DNA from: Desulfonispora thiosulfatigenes DSM 11270
GTDB taxonomy: Bacteria; Bacillota; Peptococcia; Peptococcales; Desulfonisporaceae
Direction: 5' to 3'
Assembly (NCBI RefSeq): GCF_900176035.1
Contig: NZ_FWWT01000023.1
Span: forward strand, 82,224-146,223
Length of the DNA stretch: 64,000 bases
A model generated the notes under the pieces. That model searched no databases, was not told the origin of the DNA, and worked only from the letters and a program-made list of their open reading frames with translations. Both the position numbers and the translations under genes were made by a program. Of the stretch, positions 35,491 to 43,632 are shown piece by piece (within the stretch, counting starts at the first letter, position 1; every line of letters starts with the position of its first letter).

Positions 35491-36025
35491 AAGCTTTCTT
35501 TAAAACATCTATAGGCTTGGATTTTTCTACTATACCACTACTAAATCTAACAATAGGATATAATATTACGATACCAATTGTATTTAATATTGTAGCGGGT
35601 ACAACTACTGTGGTAAATAGTATACCGAAAGGGGCTGGTATTCCAACTAGAGCTAAGGCTGTTATTAAAAATACGCTACCACTAAATAAAGTTCCTATTG
35701 CACCAATTATTCCTATGCCAATTAAGTCAGGAATTCTACCAAAAAACAGTTTTACTAAAATATAGACTAAAAATGCTGTAGCTATCTTATCAATTAGATT
35801 GGGTAATTGACCACCTGGAAATTGAGTAGTCAACATACATAGTAATCCTGCTACCACTCCTGCTAACATGCTTAATTTAAAGTCTTTTTTCATGAAAATA
35901 ATAATAAATAACATACTTAATAAAAGGTCAGGCTTCATCCCTGCACCATACCCTGGAATAATTAAATGCAAAATCATTCCAATACCTAATAATAGGCTCA
36001 CTTGTACTATTTCCTTAATCTTCAT
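35489..36025 (-). CDS. trpP: Tryptophan transporter TrpP
   Basis: 178 residues with five or six membrane helices, highly hydrophobic, and similar to the TrpP (YhaG) tryptophan transporter family: VSLLLGIGMILHLIIPGYGAGMKPDLLLSML and TQFPGGQLPNLIDKIATAF. It is the size of B. subtilis TrpP. Family assignment from sequence alone is good but not certain. It is greatly strengthened by the leader: a regular array of (G/U)AG triplets covers the whole 5' UTR and the ribosome site, as in B. subtilis trpP, which is translationally repressed by TRAP. It is likely monocistronic. Confidence 0.85.
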   Translation of the reverse strand: MKIKEIVQVSLLLGIGMILHLIIPGYGAGMKPDLLLSMLFIIIFMKKDFKLSMLAGVVAGLLCMLTTQFPGGQLPNLIDKIATAFLVYILVKLFFGRIPDLIGIGIIGAIGTLFSGSVFLITALALVGIPAPFGILFTTVVVPATILNTIGIVILYPIVRFSSGIVEKSKPIDVLKKA

Positions 36026-36086
36026 CTCAATCTCTCCTCTACTCTTCTCTTCTTAATCTCATTTCTCATCTAATCTAACTTAACTA
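36026..36086 (-). promoter_or_regulatory. TRAP (MtrB) binding site in the trpP leader
   Basis: Reading the minus strand, NAG triplets, mostly GAG and UAG, occur at plus-coordinate starts 36084, 36079, 36075, 36070, 36065, 36058, 36052, 36047, 36042, 36037, 36032 and 36026. That is about 12 triplets with 1-4-nt spacers, mostly 2 nt, a near-constant 5-nt period. The 11-subunit TRAP ring binds about 11 such repeats. The array overlaps the Shine-Dalgarno region and ends one base before the ATG, so bound TRAP would block translation. Confidence 0.9.
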
Positions 36087-36097
36087 TCTATGTAAAT

Positions 36098-36126
36098 AAT
36101 ATATGATAAATAACTTACTTTTGCAA
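36098..36126 (-). promoter_or_regulatory. Promoter of trpP
   Basis: On the minus strand TTGCAA (36121-36126), a 17-nt spacer and TATATT (36098-36103). Transcription would begin near 36090, right at the first TRAP triplet, so almost the whole leader is TRAP site. Confidence 0.65.
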
Positions 36127-36129
36127 TTA

Positions 36130-36474
36130 TTATTTTTCTGGAGGTGTCCAGAATTCAACTGCTTGAGTTATGGTTGATTGAATGTCCCCAATCATTTGTC
36201 CAAAATAAAATTCAGCTTCTAAAAACTCCGCTACTTCATCATAATCTACTAACTTTTGGGACAAATTTTCTAAATCTTGAATTTTTTCTAACGGAACTGA
36301 TTGACCCATCATTTGCATATTTTGTATTTCCATTTGTTTACTTCTTAAATCTGATAGAATTTGTTCGTTTTTCTCATTACCCTTTACTTTTACTACTGCT
36401 TCTTGATAACGTTTATACTCATCAGATTTTGTTAATCCAGTTGCTAACTTATTTGCTAAATCATAAACACTCAT
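36130..36474 (-). CDS. YlbF/YmcA family protein
   Basis: 114 residues, all-helical. The core EYKRYQEAVVKVKGNEKNEQIL and the C-terminal DEVAEFLEAEFYFGQMIGDIQSTI match the YlbF/YmcA group. In Bacillus such proteins form the Y complex that directs RNase Y maturation of mRNAs and affects Spo0A activation. Whether this copy is YlbF or a paralogue cannot be decided. It lies just upstream of trpP but trpP has its own promoter. Confidence 0.8.
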   Translation of the reverse strand: MSVYDLANKLATGLTKSDEYKRYQEAVVKVKGNEKNEQILSDLRSKQMEIQNMQMMGQSVPLEKIQDLENLSQKLVDYDEVAEFLEAEFYFGQMIGDIQSTITQAVEFWTPPEK

Positions 36475-36552
36475 TTTATTCTCTCCTTTATTATATAATC
36501 ATAACTAGCACTTTATTTATTCAATAATACTTTGTTATTTCCTTTAATCTTT

Positions 36553-37314
36553 TTAAATATTAACAAAGTTAACTTTTTTATTGGCGAATGTAGCTATTTT
36601 TTTATAACCGCATTTTTTTGCAAGATTAAGTGCTTTGTCTACATCCCTTCCCACATGTTCAGCCTGGTGAGCATCAGAAGATAAAGTTATCGGTATATTG
36701 TAATTAAAACATAGTTTTATTAATTCTTCACTAGGATATAATTCATTAACAGGTTTGTACCAACCATTTGTGTTTAATTCAATCACAACACCTGTTTTTT
36801 GAATAAGTTTAATAGCCTCTAAAAAAGTCTCACTTATATTTTTAGTAGGTTTAAAGCCAAATATTTTAATTAAATCTAAATGGCCAATTAGTGGAAAAAG
36901 ACCAGTTTGTGCAGCTCCCACAATACGACTTAAATACTGTTTATAAACTTCATCAATATCCTTTTCTAAAAAACCCTGTTTTTGTTTATCTGAGTCAAAC
37001 ATCCATTCATCAATATAATGCACTGATCCAATAATATAATCAAAATCGAATTTATTTATTATTTTTGTGATTTCGAATATTTTATCCGGAAAGTAATCCA
37101 CTTCTAATCCAACATTTATTTTAATCTCTGGGTATAGTTTTTGTAAATCTTCATAAAGATTTAAATTAAGAATATCAAAATATCTATCGTGATCAGCAAA
37201 ACCAATTTCTTTTATATTCATTGTTTTAGCCTTTTCAAGATAAGGTATCAGATTGTCTAAATTATGTTTTCGGTCATCATGACCTATAGCATGCACATGT
37301 AAATCAACTAACAT
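36553..37314 (-). CDS. PHP-domain histidinol-phosphatase-like phosphoesterase
   Basis: About 253 residues. The PHP metal-binding residues are visible: DLHVHAIG near the N-terminus, GFADHDRYF, YIIGSVHYID, and LSSDAHQAEHVG at the C-terminus. PHP proteins hydrolyse phosphate esters with three metals; HisK-type histidinol phosphatases are the best match, but no his genes are nearby, so the substrate is open. The ATG at 37314 follows GGAAG by 8 nt; the GTG at 37323 overlaps it. Confidence 0.8.
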   Translation of the reverse strand: MLVDLHVHAIGHDDRKHNLDNLIPYLEKAKTMNIKEIGFADHDRYFDILNLNLYEDLQKLYPEIKINVGLEVDYFPDKIFEITKIINKFDFDYIIGSVHYIDEWMFDSDKQKQGFLEKDIDEVYKQYLSRIVGAAQTGLFPLIGHLDLIKIFGFKPTKNISETFLEAIKLIQKTGVVIELNTNGWYKPVNELYPSEELIKLCFNYNIPITLSSDAHQAEHVGRDVDKALNLAKKCGYKKIATFANKKVNFVNI

Positions 37315-37449
37315 ACATTTCACTTCCTTAATGTTTTTTATTTGTTTATTTACTTATTTTAAAGATTTAGTATAAACATTACAATAAGTTAATATGTGCA
37401 GAAATATAATAACTTATCTACAAAATTTTTTTATGATTAGATTTAAAGG

Positions 37450-37641
37450 TTCAATAATAAATTAAATAAAGGTATAATGTAAATTAATGAATATAGTATT
37501 TGTATCATTTTGCAAATAAAAATGTTATGAATAAAATTTTTAAGGGGGGCTATAGGTAGGTCTTTATGTAAGACTTTAAGAAATACTTATGATGCTTATT
37601 AACTTAAAAACTTTACAAAGCTTAGAAGTTGCAGGTATAAT
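37450..37641 (+). promoter_or_regulatory. Two candidate promoters ahead of the hdrA-mvh operon
   Basis: The stronger candidate is TTTACA (37612-37617), an 18-nt spacer and a perfect TATAAT (37636-37641), 126 nt before the hdrA start. A weaker one is TTCAAT (37450-37455) with TATAAT (37473-37478) at 17 nt. Between them lies AAGGGGGG near 37541 and a small hairpin GTCTT/AAGAC near 37560-37575. No gene is evident in the 37324-37767 gap. Confidence 0.55.
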
Positions 37642-37767
37642 TAAAGATAGAACTTTAAGGATAAGTAATTTTTTTGTAGCTTGGAATATTTAGAATATTT
37701 TAAATTTTTGATTATACTTTTCCTTTACCAAAGTTATCTTAAACATTTTTGAGAGGTGATTATAATA

Positions 37768-40700
37768 ATGGCAAATCTCAAGTTAGTTCCAGACAAAATC
37801 GGCTCTGTTATGGTAGTCGGTGGTGGTATTGCCGGAGTGCAATCTGCACTAGATCTTGCAAACAGTGGTTATTATGTATATCTAATTGAAAACTCCTCTG
37901 GTATAGGTGGAGTTATGTCTCAGTTAGATAAAACGTTTCCAACAAATGATTGCTCTATGTGTATCCTTTCGCCAAAACTTGTTGAATGTGGTAGACATCA
38001 AAATATTAAACTACTTACATTATCTCAAGTAGAAGAAATTACTGGTGATGCAGGAAACTTTACTGTTAAAGTTTCTCAAAAACCGCGTTATGTTGATATG
38101 GATAAATGTGTGGGCTGTGGCTCTTGTGCTGAAGCTTGTCCTACAAAAGTATTAGACTTTTATGATGAAGGTTTAAGAACTAAAAAAGCAATTTCTGTTA
38201 AGTATCAACAAACAGTTCCTTTAGTTTATAGTATTGATGATACAGCTTGTTTATATTTAACTAAAGGGAAACCAAATAATAAAAACATTTGTCGTATATG
38301 TGAAAAGGTTTGTAACAGTCACGCAATCAATTTTGATGATTTAGAAAAAGAATTAGAAATTAATGTTGGTTCTGTGATTTTAGCTCCTGGATTTGATGAG
38401 TTCGATCCTTCAAGCCTGCCACAATATGGATATGGTAAATTTAAAAACGTAATAACAACAATAGAATTTGAACGTATTATGAGTGCTTCTGGTCCTTATG
38501 AAGGTCATATCGTTCGTCCTTCTGATCGTAAAGAACCGAAAAAAGTTGCTTGGTTACAATGTATCGGATCTCGTGATGAAAAGTGTGGTAATGGATACTG
38601 CTCTTCAGTATGTTGTACCTATGCAATCAAGGAAGCAATTATTGCTAAAGAACACAATGGTCCTGAATTAGAAACTACTATCTTTTATATGGACGTTAGA
38701 ACCTTCGGTAAAGATTTTGAACAATATTATCAGCGTTCTAAGAATGAGCATGGAGTTAGATATATAAACTCTAAAATTCACTCACTTGAAGAAGATCCTG
38801 AAACTCAAAATATTCGTATTAGATATGCTTCTGAAGATGGTCAAGTAAAATATGAAGAATTTGATATAGTTGTATTATCTGTTGGTTTAACACCAAGTAA
38901 ATCAGCGGTAGAAATGGCTAAAAAACTTGATTTAAAATTAAACAAATATAATTTTATTGATACTGAAGTCTTTAATCCAGTTCAAACAAGTAAAGAAGGA
39001 ATTTTTGCTTGTGGTGCTTTCCAAAGTCCACAGGATATCCCAGCCACAGTAGTACAAGCAAGTGCTGCAGCTGGAGCAGCTGCTAGTGCATTAACAGAAG
39101 CTAGAAATACTTTAGTAAGTGAAGTAGAATACCCACTAGAACAAGATGTTGTAGGTAAAGAACCTCGTGTAGGTGTGTTTGTATGTCATTGTGGTATTAA
39201 TATAGGTGCAACTGTTGACGTTCCAAGTGTAAGTGAATATGTAAAAGACTTAAAGCATGTTGCTTATGCTGACCATTTACTTTACTCTTGTTCTCAAGAT
39301 GCTCAGGAAAAAATTAAAGATTTAATAAAAGAACATGATTTAAATAGAGTTGTTGTTGCTTCTTGTACTCCAAGAACCCATGAAGCATTATTCCAGCAGA
39401 CTTTAAAAGAAGCTGGACTTAATCCATATTTATTTGAAATGGCAAATATCAGAGAGCAGTGCTCTTGGGTTCATATGAATCAACCAGCAGAAGCTACAGC
39501 TAAGGCGAAAGATTTAGTACGTAAAGCTGTTGCAAGAGCTGCACTTAAAGACCCTCTACAAACTGCTACCCTTAGTGTTAATAAAGAAGGTTTAGTTGTA
39601 GGTGGTGGAGTTGCAGGTATGGTAAGTGCTCTTGAAATCGCTAATCAAGGCTATCAGGTTCACTTAATTGAAAAAGGTAATGAATTAGGTGGAGTTGCAA
39701 GAAACATTTACTTTAATGTAGAAAATAGTGATGTTCAATCTTATTTAGCTGATTTAATTAAAAAGGTAGAAAACAATCCTTTAATTAAAGTATATAAAAA
39801 CTCAACTATAACTGATGTTAGTGGTTATGTAGGTAATTTCTTTACCACTATCCAAACTAAAAACGGCTTAAAAGAATTAAATCATGGTGTAGTTGTTCTT
39901 GCTATTGGTGGTAAGGAGTATGAACCAAAAGAATATCTATACGGAAATAATAATAAAGTAGTAACTTCTTTATCTCTTGAACAACAAATAATAGAAAATC
40001 CTGATCAATTTAAGGATATGAATACTGTAATGATGATTCAGTGTATAGGTTCAAGAAATGATGAAAATAAATATTGTAGCCGTGTTTGTTGTGCTAAATC
40101 TGTAAAAAATGCTCTTAAATTAAAAGAGATTAACCCAGACTTAAATGTATTTGTTCTCTATCGTGATATGCGCACCTATGGTTTTAAAGAGGATCAATAT
40201 AGAGAAGCTCGTAAAAAAGGTGTTATGTTTGTACGTTTTGATCAAGAAGACGCTCCACGTGTAACTGAAGAAAACGGTCAATTACAAGTAACTGTTAAAG
40301 ACCCTATTCTTTCTCAATATATTACATTTAGTCCAGATAGACTTGCTTTAGCTGCTGGAGTATTACCAGATAGTAATGCTAAACAGTTAGCTCAGTTCTA
40401 CAAAGTACCTCTAAATGATGATGGTTTCTTCCTTGAAGCACATATGAAATTAAGACCGGTAGATTTTGCTACTGAAGGTGTATTTGTAACTGGTCTAGCT
40501 CATAGTCCGAAATTCATTGAAGAAACAATTGCACAATCACAAGCTGCAGCTAATAGAGCTTGTGTAGTACTTGCAAAAGATGAATTAACAAGTGAAGGTG
40601 CTATTTCTTATATAGATGCAAATTACTGTATTGGTTGTAAAATTTGTGTTGATTTATGTCCTTACAAAGCAATTAGCTTTAATGAGGAGTTTAAAATTGC

Positions 40701-40827
40701 AGAAGTTAATGATGTTTTATGTAAAGGCTGTGGAGTTTGTGCATCAGCGTGTCCATCAGGTGCTTGTAACATTAAAAACTTTAGAGATGATCAAATATTT
40801 ACCGAAATATCTGCTATTTTTGCATAA
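37768..40827 (+). CDS. Tandem HdrA-type flavoprotein (two FAD modules)
   Basis: About 1019 residues, roughly 1.5 times a normal HdrA. Residues 1-440 form one HdrA core: FAD motif VVGGGIAGVQSALDLA, the DKTFPTNDCSMC cysteines, a ferredoxin site CVGCGSCAEACP. Residues 460-590 are the HdrA N-terminal domain (GVFVCHCGINIGATVDV, SCTPRTHEALF). Residues ~600-930 form a second FAD module (LVVGGGVAGMVSALEIA). Residues 945-1005 are a di-[4Fe-4S] ferredoxin (CIGCKICVDLCP, CKGCGVCASACP). HdrA carries the bifurcating flavin; the ferredoxin ends would pass electrons to ferredoxin. The ATG at 37768 is 8 nt after GAGAGGTGA. It heads the HdrA-Mvh operon. Confidence 0.92.
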   Translation: MANLKLVPDKIGSVMVVGGGIAGVQSALDLANSGYYVYLIENSSGIGGVMSQLDKTFPTNDCSMCILSPKLVECGRHQNIKLLTLSQVEEITGDAGNFTVKVSQKPRYVDMDKCVGCGSCAEACPTKVLDFYDEGLRTKKAISVKYQQTVPLVYSIDDTACLYLTKGKPNNKNICRICEKVCNSHAINFDDLEKELEINVGSVILAPGFDEFDPSSLPQYGYGKFKNVITTIEFERIMSASGPYEGHIVRPSDRKEPKKVAWLQCIGSRDEKCGNGYCSSVCCTYAIKEAIIAKEHNGPELETTIFYMDVRTFGKDFEQYYQRSKNEHGVRYINSKIHSLEEDPETQNIRIRYASEDGQVKYEEFDIVVLSVGLTPSKSAVEMAKKLDLKLNKYNFIDTEVFNPVQTSKEGIFACGAFQSPQDIPATVVQASAAAGAAASALTEARNTLVSEVEYPLEQDVVGKEPRVGVFVCHCGINIGATVDVPSVSEYVKDLKHVAYADHLLYSCSQDAQEKIKDLIKEHDLNRVVVASCTPRTHEALFQQTLKEAGLNPYLFEMANIREQCSWVHMNQPAEATAKAKDLVRKAVARAALKDPLQTATLSVNKEGLVVGGGVAGMVSALEIANQGYQVHLIEKGNELGGVARNIYFNVENSDVQSYLADLIKKVENNPLIKVYKNSTITDVSGYVGNFFTTIQTKNGLKELNHGVVVLAIGGKEYEPKEYLYGNNNKVVTSLSLEQQIIENPDQFKDMNTVMMIQCIGSRNDENKYCSRVCCAKSVKNALKLKEINPDLNVFVLYRDMRTYGFKEDQYREARKKGVMFVRFDQEDAPRVTEENGQLQVTVKDPILSQYITFSPDRLALAAGVLPDSNAKQLAQFYKVPLNDDGFFLEAHMKLRPVDFATEGVFVTGLAHSPKFIEETIAQSQAAANRACVVLAKDELTSEGAISYIDANYCIGCKICVDLCPYKAISFNEEFKIAEVNDVLCKGCGVCASACPSGACNIKNFRDDQIFTEISAIFA

Positions 40828-40840
40828 AAGGAAATGTAAC

Positions 40841-40871
40841 AAGGGGCAGTTTACCCTACCCCTGCCCCCTT
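40841..40871 (+). other. Hairpin inside the hdrA-mvh operon
   Basis: AAGGGGCAG (40841-40849) pairs with CTGCCCCCTT (40862-40871) with a one-base bulge, an unusually GC-rich stem for this genome. It lies between hdrA and the next gene and is followed by TTTTC. It could protect the mRNA 3' end of hdrA or terminate part of the transcripts. Confidence 0.55.
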
Positions 40872-40906
40872 TTCAAAAAATCTTGTTTATTCTAGGAGGG
40901 AAATAA

Positions 40907-42136
40907 ATGGAAGCTTTGAACTCTTGTAAATTTTATCCTAAATTCCGTGATGAAATTATTGAAAAATTTGTAACTGATAAAAATAAATTTGATAGTTATA
41001 CATGCTTAACTTGTGGTGCTTGTACAGGTGGCTGTCCTTATAGTGACTCAGAATTAGGAACATTAGACCCACGTAAATTTGTTCGTCAATGCTTAATGGG
41101 ATTAAAAGATGAAGTTTTAAATGATAACTTTATCTGGAAATGTAATATGTGTGGTAGATGTACCATGGATTGCCCTATGGGTGTAGATGTAGCTGGTATA
41201 GTAAGAACTTTAAGAGGAAATTTTGGTCTTACTTCTCCAGGAAGTCTGCAAAAAATTGTTGATGATCAAATAAATACTGGTAACCAAATGGCTATTTCAG
41301 AAGAAGATTATTTAGAAACTTTAGAATGGATGGAAGAAGAATTACAAGAAGAAATGCCTGATGCTACTATTCCTATTGATAAGGAAGGCGCTGACTTTAT
41401 CTTCTTATGGGGACCTAGAGAGATAAAATATTATACTGATGATATTATGAGTATTGCGAAAATTATTAATGCAGCTGGTGCTAGCTGGACTTGCAGCAGT
41501 AAAGTATTTGATGCTACAAATTATGCTCTCTTTAATGGCGATGATGAAGCTGGCAAAGAATTAGCTCAAAGGGTATCTGATGAATTAAAAAGATTAAAGG
41601 CTAAATATGTAGTTGTAACTGAATGTGGTCATGCTACAAGAGCATTTAAGTGGGGTCCTAAAGTATGGTTAAGCGAAGATGATTGCTTCCACACATACAA
41701 CTTTATGGAAATGCAACATAAATGGCTTAAAGAAGGTAAAATTAAAGTTGATAAGTCCTTAAATAATGAGATCTTCACTTATCATGATCCTTGTAATACA
41801 GCTAGAAAAGAAGGAATTATAGACCTTCCACGTGAAATTATCTCAGAAATTATGGATCAAGATAACTTTATTGAAATGTGGCCAAATCGTGCATATAATT
41901 TATGCTGTGGTGGCGGCGGCGGATTACTTGCTTTAGGTAAAGACTATAAAGATATTCGTATGGAAAAAGGAAAGCTAAAAGCAGATCAAATTAAAAATAC
42001 TGGCGCGAAAGTTTGCATCACCCCTTGCCATAATTGCTTTGACCAATTAGAAGAAATAGTTAAACACTTTGAAATAGATGTTGAAATCAAGCATATGCAT
42101 CATATTGTTAGTAACTCTCTAATTCTTAATAAATAG
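40907..42136 (+). CDS. HdrC/HdrB-like iron-sulfur protein (DsrK/HmeD type)
   Basis: 409 residues. The first ~115 residues are an HdrC-like di-[4Fe-4S] domain (CLTCGACTGGCP and CNMCGRCTMDCP). The remaining part has two CCG-like modules. The second has the full set: YHDPCNTAR, NLCCGGGGGLLA, TPCHNCFDQL. The first has lost the CCG cysteines (only TECGHATRAF). This single-CCG plan is that of DsrK/HmeD/HdrD-like proteins that reduce disulfides or DsrC trisulfide. Here it replaces separate HdrB and HdrC. AGGAGGG precedes the ATG by 7 nt. Confidence 0.85.
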   Translation: MEALNSCKFYPKFRDEIIEKFVTDKNKFDSYTCLTCGACTGGCPYSDSELGTLDPRKFVRQCLMGLKDEVLNDNFIWKCNMCGRCTMDCPMGVDVAGIVRTLRGNFGLTSPGSLQKIVDDQINTGNQMAISEEDYLETLEWMEEELQEEMPDATIPIDKEGADFIFLWGPREIKYYTDDIMSIAKIINAAGASWTCSSKVFDATNYALFNGDDEAGKELAQRVSDELKRLKAKYVVVTECGHATRAFKWGPKVWLSEDDCFHTYNFMEMQHKWLKEGKIKVDKSLNNEIFTYHDPCNTARKEGIIDLPREIISEIMDQDNFIEMWPNRAYNLCCGGGGGLLALGKDYKDIRMEKGKLKADQIKNTGAKVCITPCHNCFDQLEEIVKHFEIDVEIKHMHHIVSNSLILNK

Positions 42137-42152
42137 TAAGGAGTTGATGTAA

Positions 42153-42665
42153 ATGTCAAAAGAGAATTTTGAACCCGTAATAGTTGGTTTTCTTTGTAAC
42201 TGGTGTAGTTATGCCGGAGCGGATCTTGCTGGTGTAAGTAGAATTCAATATCCTCCTAACCTTCGCCCTATTCGTGTAATGTGTTCTGGACGTGTAGAAC
42301 CAAGCTTTGTTTTAAAGGCTTTCCAAGAAGGCGCTGACGGAGTTTTAATATCTGGATGTCATATAGGTGACTGTCACTATGTTGACGGTAATGTTAAAAC
42401 ATTAAGAAGAACACCTTTAACAATAAAATTACTTGAACAGTTAGGAATCGAAGAAGAAAGATTCATGCAAACTTGGGTTTCAGCTGCTGAAGGTGAAAAA
42501 TTTGCTAATGTAATTGATGAAATGGTCACAAACATTAAAAAAGTTGGACCATACCAAAAGAAAACTGGTAATAATATAGATGCTTTAGCTGAAGAAGTGC
42601 TATCAATTACTGAAGCTGCTGCTACTGAAGAAGGACAATGCAAAGGAGGTCATAATCATGGCTAA
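42153..42665 (+). CDS. mvhD: MvhD-type hydrogenase iron-sulfur subunit
   Basis: 170 residues. MvhD links the hydrogenase to HdrA through a [2Fe-2S] cluster. It has the family cysteines in [28 protein letters not shown] and [11 protein letters not shown]. The last ~35 residues form an acidic, alanine-rich tail ending in a His/Cys-containing CKGGHNHG, which is unusual and might bind metal. It overlaps the next gene by 8 nt, so translation is coupled. Confidence 0.93.
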   Translation: MSKENFEPVIVGFLCNWCSYAGADLAGVSRIQYPPNLRPIRVMCSGRVEPSFVLKAFQEGADGVLISGCHIGDCHYVDGNVKTLRRTPLTIKLLEQLGIEEERFMQTWVSAAEGEKFANVIDEMVTNIKKVGPYQKKTGNNIDALAEEVLSITEAAATEEGQCKGGHNHG

Positions 42666-43632
42666 ATTAAAACTAGCAATTAACTGGGCTGCCGGCTGTG
42701 GTGGATGCGACGTTGCTATTTTAGACACTAATGAAAAACTCTTAGATATTGCTGAAGTAGCTGATATTGTATTCTGGCCTATCGCAATGGACTTTAAAGT
42801 GGAAGATTTAGAAAAGATGGAACCTGGTTCTATTGACTTATGCTTCTTTAATGGTGGTATTAGAAACTCTAAAGAGGAAGGCTTAGCTAGACTTCTAAGA
42901 GAAAAGTCAAAAGTAATGGTCGCTTTTGGAGCATGTGCATCGTGGGGCGGTATCCCTGCACTTGCTAATATGAATACTCGTGATGAAATTTTCCACACAG
43001 TATATCAAGACACGCATACTACAATAAATGAAAAAAATGTATATCCAAAACCTGTTTCATGTGTGCCAGAAGGAGAACTTCACATACCTGAATTATATCA
43101 ACGCGTTTGGAGTTTAGATCAAGTTTTAGATGTTGATTATTTTGTACCTGGGTGCCCTCCTACCCCACAAACAATATGGAATGCAATAGAGATAATTCTT
43201 TCTGGTAAATTACCTCCTAAGGGAAGCGTTATTGGAGCAGGAAAGAAATCGCTTTGTGATACATGTAAACGTACAAAAACCAAAAAAACAATTAATAAAT
43301 TTTATCGTCCTCATGAGATAATTACAGATCCTGAAATTTGCTTGTTAGAGCAAGGTGTAGTATGTTCAGGTCCTGTAACTAGAGAAGGTTGCGGACATTT
43401 ATGTATCAATAATAATATGCCTTGCAGAGGATGCTATGGTCCATCAGAAAAAGTAAATGATCATGGCGCTAGCCTTTTAAATGCTGTAGCTAGTATCATG
43501 GATGCAAGTAACGAAGCTGCTGCTAGTAAATTATCTGGAGACTTTGATGATCCAGCTGGTACTGTATATAGATTTAGTTTAGCAAAATCACTTGTTTTCG
43601 ATTATAACAAGGAGGCGAAAAAAAATGACTAA
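42658..43632 (+). CDS. mvhG: [NiFe]-hydrogenase small subunit, Mvh type
   Basis: 324 residues, no signal peptide, so cytoplasmic. It starts with [16 protein letters not shown], the proximal cluster motif; [30 protein letters not shown] and a C-terminal cysteine-rich segment ([20 protein letters not shown]) carry further Fe-S ligands. It relays electrons from the NiFe site to MvhD. The stop overlaps the large-subunit start by 8 nt. Confidence 0.93.
   Translation: MAKLKLAINWAAGCGGCDVAILDTNEKLLDIAEVADIVFWPIAMDFKVEDLEKMEPGSIDLCFFNGGIRNSKEEGLARLLREKSKVMVAFGACASWGGIPALANMNTRDEIFHTVYQDTHTTINEKNVYPKPVSCVPEGELHIPELYQRVWSLDQVLDVDYFVPGCPPTPQTIWNAIEIILSGKLPPKGSVIGAGKKSLCDTCKRTKTKKTINKFYRPHEIITDPEICLLEQGVVCSGPVTREGCGHLCINNNMPCRGCYGPSEKVNDHGASLLNAVASIMDASNEAAASKLSGDFDDPAGTVYRFSLAKSLVFDYNKEAKKND

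Noticed and set aside
37589..37693. A 34-codon open frame on the plus strand upstream of the tandem hdrA gene
   Set aside because: It has no ribosome site and the best promoter of the operon lies inside it, so it is unlikely to be translated.
42377..42998. Open frames on the minus strand across mvhD and mvhG
   Set aside because: They are shadow frames of well-supported hydrogenase genes, lack start signals, and resemble no protein family.
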